NCBI GenBank assembly: GCA_028292185.1
Contig: JAQGMT010000031.1
Location: 1-11,314 of the forward strand
From: Ramlibacter sp.
GTDB lineage: Bacteria; Pseudomonadota; Gammaproteobacteria; Burkholderiales; Burkholderiaceae_C
Direction: 5' to 3'
DNA: 11,314 bases
In this document: positions 6,292-11,314 of the stretch, one piece after another
Layout: every line of letters begins with the position of its first letter
Numbering within the stretch: position 1 is the stretch's first letter
Notes under the pieces: generated by a model
Database searches by the model: none
What the model was told of the DNA's origin: nothing
The model's input: only the letters and a program-made list of their open reading frames with translations
Translations under genes and position numbers: made by a program

Positions 6292-7936
6292 TCTCGTGAG
6301 CCCGGCCGCGCCGACCCCGTTGCCAGTTAGCGCCGGCGCCATGGCGCTCGAGACCTACGAGCTCACCAAGCGCTTCGGCGGCTTCACGGCCCTGGACCAC
6401 GTGTCGATGAAGATCGAACCCGGCACCGTGCATGCGCTGCTTGGTGAGAATGGCGCAGGCAAGAGCACGCTGGTCAAGTGCGTCGCAGGGTTTCACCGTC
6501 CGGAGGAAGGCGCGGTGATGACGGACGGCCGTGAGCAGGACATCGCCAACCCGGTGGTGGCGCGCACGCTGGGCATAGGCATGGTGTACCAGCATTTCAC
6601 CATCGCGCCCGGCATGACGGTCGCCGAAAACCTCCTGCTCGCCGGCGGCGAGACGTCGGCCATCATCGACTGGAAGGCCAAGCGCGCCGAGCTGGAGGAA
6701 TTTCTGGCCAGCACACCGTTTCGCCTGGACTTGCAGGCGCGCCCCCTGGAGCTGGCGGCCGGCGAGAAGCAGAAACTCGAATTGCTCAAGCAGCTGTACC
6801 TGCGCCCGCGCCTGCTGATCCTGGACGAGCCCACTTCGGTGCTGACGCCCCAGGAGGCCGATGAAGTGTTGGGCCACGTGCGCGCAATCGCCCGCAGCGG
6901 CGCCTGCACCGTGCTGCTGATCACCCACAAGTTTCGCGAGGTGATGGCCTATGCCGACGCCGTCACGGTGCTGCGCCGGGGCAAGGCCGTGCACACCACC
7001 AGCGTGGCCCACACTGCGCCCGCCTTGCTGGCGCGCCACATGGTGGGCGAGGCCGCCGAGCAGGCGATCGCGCAGGAGCACTTGGCGCCGGAGCACGCCG
7101 CCCTCGATCCGCTGGCCGACGCCCAGGGCCAAGCCGGCGGCGAGGCTGAGCGATCCACTGAGCGACTCAGGGAGGCGGCACTCGAAGTCAGGTCCTTGCA
7201 GGTGATGGGCGATCGCGGCACTCTCGCTGTTCGCGACCTGAGCCTCGCGGTGGCGCCGGGCGAAATACTTGGCGTTGCCGGAGTTTCCGGCAACGGTCAA
7301 CGTGAATTGGTGGAGGCGCTGGTCGGCCAGCGTCAGCGTGCGGGCGGGCAGGTGCGGGTGATGGGCGAGCCTTATGCGGCGCGGCGCGAAGAGAATCACC
7401 GGCTCAAGGTACGCAGCTTGCCGGAGGAACCGCTGCGCAACGCCTGCGTCGCCGAATTGAGCGTGGCGGAAAACATGGCGCTGCGCGACTTCGATCGCCC
7501 GCCGCTGTCGCAAGGCGGACGCCTGCGTTTCGGCGAGTGGCGCACGCGGGCACGCGAATGGATCGCCGGCTACGGCATCAAGACCCAGGGCGAGGACGCG
7601 CCCATCCGCAGCCTCTCGGGCGGCAACGTGCAGCGCGCGGTGCTGGCGCGCGAATTGAACGGCGACATCAACGTGCTGATCGCCGCCAACCCGGTTTTCG
7701 GCCTGGACTTCGCGGCGGTGAAGGAGATCCACAACCGTCTGCTGCAGGTGCGCGCACGCGGCGGTGCGGTGCTGCTGATCAGCGAGGACCTCGACGAACT
7801 GATGCAACTGGCCGACCGCATCGTGGTGATGAGCGAGGGCCGGCTGGTCTACGAGACCAGGGCCGCAGCCGCGCAACGCGAAGTACTCGGCGCGCACATG
7901 GGCGGCGGCCATCACCATGCGGAGGCGGCCGCATGA
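6278..7936 (+). CDS. BMP-type ABC transporter ATP-binding protein, two ABC domains
   Basis: A 552-residue duplicated ATPase that energises the 2505-4519 permeases. Domain 1 is intact except for its signature: Walker A GENGAGKST 56-64, Q-loop Gln105, a signature-like LAAGE at 159-163, Walker B LLILDE 179-184 and switch His217. Domain 2 shows the degeneration usual for this family: GVSGNGQR at 335-342 lacks the Lys-Ser of Walker A, LSGGN is at 446-450, and NPVFGLD at 471-477 has no Walker B glutamate. The linker at about 260-300 is long and rich in Ala, Glu and Gln, which makes the protein longer than the ~500-520 residues I would expect. The C-terminus carries HMGGGHHH at 540-547. The start at 6278 overlaps the biuret hydrolase end; an in-frame ATG at 6341 (MALETYELTKRFGG) fits the conserved domain start better. 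Neither has a convincing ribosome site. Confidence 0.9.
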   Translation: MSSRDLVSPAAPTPLPVSAGAMALETYELTKRFGGFTALDHVSMKIEPGTVHALLGENGAGKSTLVKCVAGFHRPEEGAVMTDGREQDIANPVVARTLGIGMVYQHFTIAPGMTVAENLLLAGGETSAIIDWKAKRAELEEFLASTPFRLDLQARPLELAAGEKQKLELLKQLYLRPRLLILDEPTSVLTPQEADEVLGHVRAIARSGACTVLLITHKFREVMAYADAVTVLRRGKAVHTTSVAHTAPALLARHMVGEAAEQAIAQEHLAPEHAALDPLADAQGQAGGEAERSTERLREAALEVRSLQVMGDRGTLAVRDLSLAVAPGEILGVAGVSGNGQRELVEALVGQRQRAGGQVRVMGEPYAARREENHRLKVRSLPEEPLRNACVAELSVAENMALRDFDRPPLSQGGRLRFGEWRTRAREWIAGYGIKTQGEDAPIRSLSGGNVQRAVLARELNGDINVLIAANPVFGLDFAAVKEIHNRLLQVRARGGAVLLISEDLDELMQLADRIVVMSEGRLVYETRAAAAQREVLGAHMGGGHHHAEAAA

Positions 7937-8616
7937 TGCAGCTGGCAGCCCGGCCCTTTGCGTATTCGTTCGAGCTGAAGTCCACCGCGCTCGTCATCAT
8001 CGATATGCAGCGCGACTTCATCGAGCCGGGCGGATTCGGTGCGAGCCTGGGCAACGATGTGTCACTGCTGTCGGCGATCGTCCCCGCCTGTCAGCGTGTG
8101 CTCGCCGCATGGCGGGCGGCGGGGGGCAGGGTCGTCCACACCCGCGAAGCGCACCTGCCGGACCTCTCCGACTGTCCGCCGGCCAAGCGCGATCGGGGCA
8201 ATCCAGCACTGCGCATTGGCGACGCCGGGCCGATGGGGCGCATTCTCGTGGCGGGCGAGCCCGGCAGCGAAATCATTGCGCAGCTGCAGCCGAAACCCGG
8301 TGAAACTGTCATCGACAAACCCGGCAAGGGCGCGTTCCATGCAACGCCGTTGCAAGAGCTCTTGCAGCGCAGCGGCATCACGCACCTGGTCTTCATGGGC
8401 GTGACGACCGAGGTCTGCGTTCAGACCTCGATGCGCGAAGCGAACGATCGCGGCTACGACGCTTTGCTGCTGGAGGACTGCACCGAAAGCTATTTCCCAC
8501 AGTTCAAGGCGAGCACCCTCGAAATGCTGCGCGCCCAGGGCGGGATCATCGGCTGGACCGCGACCAGCGCCGAGCTGTTATCCGCGATGTCCGGGCCCCA
8601 GCGGCCGCAGCGTTGA
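7933..8616 (+). CDS. Isochorismatase-like cysteine hydrolase, second paralogue (ureide-type substrate)
   Basis: A 227-residue isochorismatase-fold hydrolase, clearly homologous to the 5611-6291 product but divergent. Its triad is Asp24 (VIIDMQRDF), Lys129 (DKPGKGAF) and Cys162 (GVTTEVCV). It also keeps Phe29, Lys132 and the Gln (Gln202 in AQGGIIG) that line the biuret site. It lacks the PYPWPYNG start and the ANKRWRS and PCGRI details of BiuH, and has MREANDRGYDALLLEDCTESYFPQF instead. Possible activities known in this family are triuret hydrolase (TrtA), ureidoacrylate hydrolase (RutB), N-carbamoylsarcosine amidase and biuret hydrolase; I cannot choose among them from sequence. The ATG at 7933 overlaps the ATPase stop as ATGATG, so the second ATG at 7936 is an equal candidate. 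The end overlaps the GntR gene's possible TTG start. Confidence 0.88.
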   Translation: MMQLAARPFAYSFELKSTALVIIDMQRDFIEPGGFGASLGNDVSLLSAIVPACQRVLAAWRAAGGRVVHTREAHLPDLSDCPPAKRDRGNPALRIGDAGPMGRILVAGEPGSEIIAQLQPKPGETVIDKPGKGAFHATPLQELLQRSGITHLVFMGVTTEVCVQTSMREANDRGYDALLLEDCTESYFPQFKASTLEMLRAQGGIIGWTATSAELLSAMSGPQRPQR

Positions 8617-9359
8617 TCAAGTCGGGCCCGGTGCACACGATTACCCGCCGTCCTCACAAGGTGGCGAGTTCGACCGCGCCTTACCGGTCGCGCGCCGACG
8701 AGGTGTACGAGCAGCTCAAGATCGACGTTGCCGGGTTCGAGCTGGTGCCTGGCGATCGCTTCACGGAAAACGAGATCAGCGAGCGGCTGGGGGTCTCACG
8801 CACGCCGGTGCGCCAGGCCCTGGCGCGGCTGCAGCAGGAAGGCTACGTCCAAGTGCTGTTTCGCAGCGGCTGGCGCGTGCTGCCATTCGATTTCGAACGA
8901 TTCGAGCAGCTTTACGACCTGCGGATGGTGCTCGAAACCTCGGCGGCCCAACGCCTGTGTGCCGACGGCGAGCGGGTGGACCGCGTGTTGCTGGACGAAC
9001 TCGCGGCGGTCTGGCTGGTACCGCTTGCTCAACGCAGCAGCGACATGGCCGTGGTTTCCAAATCGGATGAAGCTTTCCACTGCAAGCTGGTGGCCGCTGC
9101 CGGCAATGCCGAAATGACCCGCGTGCACCGCGACCTCACCGAACGCATCCGCATCATCCGGCGGCTCGATTTCACCAAGCAGGCCCGCATCGACGCGACG
9201 TACGACGAGCACGGCAAGATCCTCAAGGCGATTCAGCGCAAACGCGGCGACCAGGCTGCGATGCTGCTGCGCGCGCACATCGAAACCAGCCAGGCCGAGG
9301 TGAGAAAGATCACGCTGCACCAGGTGTGCCTGGCGCGGCAGGGGGGACTCGCGAAGTAG
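8613..9359 (+). CDS. GntR-family transcriptional regulator (FCD/FadR subfamily)
   Basis: A DNA-binding regulator of up to 248 residues. The winged helix-turn-helix lies at about residues 28-92 (YEQLKIDVAGFELVPGDRF, ENEISERLGVSRTPVRQALARLQQEGYV). It is followed by an all-helical FCD ligand domain with probable metal-site residues Asp152, His156, His200 and His222. FCD proteins usually repress catabolic operons and release DNA on binding a pathway acid or its amide. The start is uncertain: the TTG at 8613 overlaps the preceding stop as TTGA, GTG occurs in frame at 8631 and 8661, and none has a clear ribosome site. All precede the conserved domain. Placement at the 3' end of the hydrolase operon suggests it is cotranscribed and regulates this operon, probably with feedback on itself; no operator could be identified because the operon promoter is outside the window. 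Confidence 0.88.
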   Translation: MIKSGPVHTITRRPHKVASSTAPYRSRADEVYEQLKIDVAGFELVPGDRFTENEISERLGVSRTPVRQALARLQQEGYVQVLFRSGWRVLPFDFERFEQLYDLRMVLETSAAQRLCADGERVDRVLLDELAAVWLVPLAQRSSDMAVVSKSDEAFHCKLVAAAGNAEMTRVHRDLTERIRIIRRLDFTKQARIDATYDEHGKILKAIQRKRGDQAAMLLRAHIETSQAEVRKITLHQVCLARQGGLAK

Positions 9360-9390
9360 CCATCGGCGGCGGCCGCAAGCAGCGGTGTCT

Positions 9391-9396
9391 TACACT
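9391..9396 (+). promoter_or_regulatory. Possible -10 box (TACACT) before the XRE-cupin gene
   Basis: In the 58-base gap between the GntR stop and the ATG at 9418, the sequence TACACT stands 21 bases before the start codon. No good -35 box is found 16-18 bases upstream, where the sequence is GC-rich (CGGCGGCCGC). It could give the XRE gene a weak separate promoter that depends on an activator, or be chance. Confidence 0.25.
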
Positions 9397-9417
9397 GCGG
9401 AAAAAGCGACGCCAACC

Positions 9418-10056
9418 ATGCCTCAAATTTCGCAGCGGGCGCGCCGCCCCGCTGACATCGTTCCAGATCCGGTCGCCGTTGGTGGGAGCATCCGCAGCAC
9501 GCGCAAGCTCAAGGGATTGAAGCTGCGCGAAATGGCCTGCCAGATCGGCTGCTCTGAAAGCCTGCTGTCGAAGATCGAGAACGGCCGCATCAGCCCGTCC
9601 CTCGCCATCCTCGGCAAGATCGCCAAGAGCCTGCAGGTCAGCGTGGGCGCGCTATTCTCGCCGGACGAGTCCCAGAACATCGTGTCGCGCGCCGGTTTGC
9701 GCCCGGTGCTGTCCTTGCATGGCACAGGTTCCTGCGTCGAACGGCTGGTGCCTCCGGATGGCGACCATCTGCTGGAGGGCAACCTGCATACGCTCCAGCC
9801 CGGCGCCGGCAGTCGAGGCGTCCTCTCGCACGAAGGCGAAGAGGTCGGCTATGTGATCGAAGGCGAGTTCGAGCTCGCCGTCGGGCACCAGGTCTTCAAG
9901 CTCGGGGCGGGAGACTCATTCATGTTCCGCTCGCAGGCCCAGCACGCGTACCGCAATCCCGGCAAGGCCGTGACACGCATCATCTGGGTGAGCACGCCCA
10001 GCCGCAGCTCGGCCAAGCAGCCGGTGGGTAAGCCTAAGATTCGCAAGCGCGTCTAG
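9418..10056 (+). CDS. XRE-family regulator with C-terminal cupin domain (PuuR-like architecture)
   Basis: A 212-residue regulator. An HTH_3 domain spans about residues 24-80 (IRSTRKLKGLKLREMACQIG, SESLLSKIENGRISPSLAIL, KIAKSLQVSVGALF). A small-molecule-binding cupin spans about 120-192 (LQPGAGSRGVLSHEGEEVGY, VIEGEFELAV, GDSFMFRSQAQHAYRNPG). This layout is typical of regulators that sense amino acids, polyamines or other catabolic substrates. The frame is open from a GTG at 9385, but the ATG at 9418 (MPQISQRARR) is preferred because the upstream part holds a possible -10 box and the conserved domain begins later. The basic tail KPKIRKRV is unstructured. It may control the hydrolase operon, the downstream Bug receptor unit (a palindrome sits at that promoter), or both. 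Domain calls are firm; the target is inference. Confidence 0.9.
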   Translation: MPQISQRARRPADIVPDPVAVGGSIRSTRKLKGLKLREMACQIGCSESLLSKIENGRISPSLAILGKIAKSLQVSVGALFSPDESQNIVSRAGLRPVLSLHGTGSCVERLVPPDGDHLLEGNLHTLQPGAGSRGVLSHEGEEVGYVIEGEFELAVGHQVFKLGAGDSFMFRSQAQHAYRNPGKAVTRIIWVSTPSRSSAKQPVGKPKIRKRV

Positions 10057-10079
10057 CCCGCGGCTTCCCCCGTTTTTTT
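10045..10079 (+). terminator. Weak rho-independent terminator-like hairpin after the XRE gene
   Basis: AAGCGCG (10045-10051) can pair with CGCGGCTT (10059-10066) with one bulged base, around a 7-base loop that contains the XRE stop codon. After six bases (CCCCCG) comes a run of seven T at 10073-10079. The gap between stem and T-run is longer than ideal, so termination may be partial. Its position just before a new promoter fits the end of the regulator transcript. Confidence 0.4.
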
Positions 10080-10080
10080 G

Positions 10081-10109
10081 TTGACGTCGCCGGGAGACCG
10101 CTTTACGAT
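10081..10109 (+). promoter_or_regulatory. Sigma70-type promoter for the Bug receptor gene
   Basis: TTGACG at 10081-10086 and TACGAT at 10104-10109 are separated by exactly 17 bases, each one or two bases from consensus. A T-run lies immediately upstream. It stands in the only clear intergenic gap of this part of the window and points to the ATG at 10186, giving a 5' leader of roughly 70 bases. The transcript start would fall within or next to the palindrome at 10110-10122. Confidence 0.65.
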
Positions 10110-10122
10110 TCAAGTCACTTGA
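10110..10122 (+). promoter_or_regulatory. 13-bp perfect palindrome, candidate operator
   Basis: TCAAGTCACTTGA consists of two 6-base arms around a central C with no mismatch. It begins at the base after the -10 box, so a protein bound here would block transcription initiation. The arm length suits a dimeric helix-turn-helix repressor. The nearest candidates are the XRE-cupin protein encoded just upstream and the GntR protein; the sequence does not say which. Confidence 0.5.
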
Positions 10123-10185
10123 CTAATAATCACGCAGCTTGAACCGGTCGATCGGCGCCATCCCCTTTTCAATTCGGAGTTCCTC

Positions 10186-11151
10186 ATGAACAAGTTCGTC
10201 AGGGCCGCCGCCGCGGTGGCCGCAATGACCGTGCTGGCGGTGTGCGGCGCGGCGGCGCAGACCTTCACCAAGCCGATCCGCGTCATCGTGCCCTACCCCG
10301 CCGGCGACGTGGCCGACACCATCGGCCGGCTGCTCGCGCCAAAACTGAAGGACGCGCTGGGCCAGGCCATCGTGATCGACAACCGCCCGGGCGCCTCCGG
10401 ATTGCTCGGGCTGCAAAGCGCGCTGAGCGGCGAGCACGACGGCCATACCTTCGTGCTGGGCCAGATGGGCAGCATGGCGGTCGCGCCGATCATCAACAAG
10501 CAGCCGTTCGATGTCCGCGCGGAGTTTGTGCCGGTGGCCATGACGTACACCAACTACATGCTGCTGGTCGCCAACCCGGCGCTGCCAGCCAAGACTTTCC
10601 CGGAACTGCTGGCCTATTCCAAAGCCCATCCCGGCAAGCTCAAGCTGGCGACCAACGGCGAAGGCGGCTTCCCGCACCTGGCCATGGAACTGCTGCGCGA
10701 ACGCAGCGGACTCGACTTCATGCACGTGCCCTACAAGGGCAGTGGCCAGCCCGTGACCGACGTCATTGCCGGACACGTGGACATCACGATCGCCGGCTTT
10801 TCTAGCATGTACCCGCAAGTGCAAACCGGCCGCCTGGTCCCTATCGCGCTGACCGGCAAGGCCCGCACCACCAACGCGCCGACCATTCCCACGCTGGGCG
10901 AGAGCGTGCGCGGCTATGAAGCACTGGGTTGGTTCGGCTTCTTCGCGCCGAAAAATACGCCGGTCGCATCCATCAACGCCTTCAATGCGGCGGTCAACGC
11001 CGCGTTGAAGATGCCCGACATTCAGCAGCGCGCCGAGGCGCTCGGCCTCGACACGTCGGCCGGCACGCCGGCCCAGTTCGGCGCCGTGTGGAATGAGGAT
11101 TACGACAAGTGGTCCAAGCTGATCCGCACGCTCAAACTCGACGCGAAGTAA
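10186..11151 (+). CDS. Bug/TctC-family periplasmic solute receptor (orphan)
   Basis: A 321-residue tripartite-tricarboxylate-transporter-type receptor. A Sec signal covers about residues 1-24, with probable cleavage at GAAA/QTF; Cys20 is preceded by Val, so a lipobox is unlikely. Family blocks are KPIRVIVPYPAG, IDNRPGASGLLG, DGHTFVLGQ, HPGKLKLATNGEGGFPHLAM, MHVPYKGSGQPVTDVIAGHVDI, GRLVPIALTGKARTTNAPTI and YEALGWFGFFAPKNTP. After VPYPAG it reads DVADTIGR; the commoner form has Gly-Gly or Gly-Ser before the Asp. Family members bind small carboxylates or amides such as nicotinate, glutamate or benzoate-like acids. GGAG at 10176-10179 lies six bases before the ATG. No TctA or TctB membrane genes are nearby, which is usual for the expanded Bug set of Burkholderiales. 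It has its own promoter and probably belongs to a separate unit with the gene at 11202. Confidence 0.93.
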   Translation: MNKFVRAAAAVAAMTVLAVCGAAAQTFTKPIRVIVPYPAGDVADTIGRLLAPKLKDALGQAIVIDNRPGASGLLGLQSALSGEHDGHTFVLGQMGSMAVAPIINKQPFDVRAEFVPVAMTYTNYMLLVANPALPAKTFPELLAYSKAHPGKLKLATNGEGGFPHLAMELLRERSGLDFMHVPYKGSGQPVTDVIAGHVDITIAGFSSMYPQVQTGRLVPIALTGKARTTNAPTIPTLGESVRGYEALGWFGFFAPKNTPVASINAFNAAVNAALKMPDIQQRAEALGLDTSAGTPAQFGAVWNEDYDKWSKLIRTLKLDAK

Positions 11152-11159
11152 CGGCACTC

Positions 11160-11184
11160 CCGACAACAACGAAGTCGGCCTTTT
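11160..11184 (+). terminator. Small hairpin with short T-run between receptor gene and next gene
   Basis: CCGAC (11160-11164) pairs with GTCGG (11174-11178) around a 9-base loop, and four T follow after two C (11181-11184). The stem is short and the T-run minimal, so at most it attenuates transcription into the gene at 11202. It may be chance. Confidence 0.25.
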
Positions 11185-11201
11185 ATCCCCAGGTACAAAC
11201 A

Positions 11202-11314
11202 ATGAGTCATTGGTTCGAGTATTTCCCCACCAACCACATGTGGTCGCAAGGCATGATGTTCGGCATCGAGATGGCCGGCTGGGGTGCGGCGTCCATCAGC
11301 GAGATCGACCAGGT
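11202..11314 (+). CDS. Start of a gene, possibly alpha/beta hydrolase, cut by window end
   Basis: An open frame of 37 codons runs to the window edge: it starts MSHWFEYFPTNHMWSQGMMF and continues with GIEMAGWGAASISEIDQ. It lies 50 bases after the Bug receptor stop, with AGG at 11191-11193 eight bases before the ATG. The aromatic- and Met-rich opening ending in EIDQV resembles my memory of the N-terminus of alpha/beta hydrolases of the 2,6-dihydropseudooxynicotine-hydrolase-like group, often found in Burkholderiales catabolic loci. That is a recollection, not a domain match: no nucleophile motif or catalytic residue is inside the window. That it is coding is likely; the function is tentative. 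Confidence 0.5.
   Translation, partial: MSHWFEYFPTNHMWSQGMMFGIEMAGWGAASISEIDQ

Noticed and set aside
4429..6342. Minus-strand open frame of 637 codons
   Set aside because: It lies antisense to the formamidase-like and biuret hydrolase genes, both of which have full catalytic motifs. Its translation is Val/Ala/His/Arg-rich with no recognisable domain.
6224..7918. Minus-strand open frame of 564 codons
   Set aside because: It is antisense to the ABC ATPase whose Walker and signature motifs are clear. The composition is that of a codon-position shadow.
10119..10130. TTGACT and TAATAAT as an alternative promoter pair for the Bug gene
   Set aside because: TTGACT has no -10 box at the right distance, and TAATAA would need CTTTAC as -35. 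The 10081/10104 pair fits better.

Overview
The window reads as a GC-rich betaproteobacterial chromosome, most likely Comamonadaceae (Variovorax/Polaromonas/Ramlibacter-like). The reasons are the codon usage, the Bug-type (TctC) periplasmic receptor, and a tandem GC-rich intergenic repeat of a type I associate with that family. The genus is inference. All genes I accept lie on the + strand; the long minus-strand open frames are GC-driven shadows.

Layout. Positions 1-8616 look like one tightly packed operon whose promoter and first genes lie to the left. In order: the C-terminal part of an AtzE-family amidase (1-774); a small AtzH/HpxZ-type protein (775-1149); a Tat-exported BMP-family binding protein (1199-2320); an 80-bp repeat in two tandem copies (2324-2484); two BPD_transp_2 permeases (2505-3602 and 3599-4519); a formamidase-like amidase (4531-5601); an isochorismatase-fold biuret hydrolase (5611-6291); the double ATPase of the same ABC transporter (6278-7936); and a second isochorismatase-fold cysteine hydrolase (7933-8616). 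Several junctions overlap by a few bases (ATGA or longer). Two regulators follow: a GntR/FCD protein (8613-9359) and an XRE-cupin protein (9418-10056).

A weak terminator-like hairpin ends the XRE gene. A good sigma70-type promoter follows (TTGACG, 17-bp spacer, TACGAT), with a 13-bp perfect palindrome directly after its -10 box. This unit drives an orphan Bug/TctC solute receptor (10186-11151) and the start of another gene, probably an alpha/beta hydrolase, cut by the window edge (11202-11314).

How the genes work together (inference). The 5611-6291 protein keeps the residues I recall as the catalytic triad and the substrate-binding Phe, Lys and Gln of Rhizobium leguminosarum BiuH, all at one constant offset. 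Together with AtzE- and AtzH-type proteins, which in known pathways act on 1-carboxybiuret and 1,3-dicarboxyurea, the locus looks like a dedicated uptake and stepwise hydrolysis cassette for condensed-urea nitrogen compounds (biuret and perhaps triuret or carboxybiuret), releasing ammonia. The transporter genes are interleaved with the enzyme genes, which suggests that the transporter imports the enzymes' substrate. The formamidase-like protein and the second isochorismatase-fold enzyme have no assigned substrate and are the most interesting unknowns. No allophanate hydrolase is present in the window; it should be sought upstream or elsewhere.
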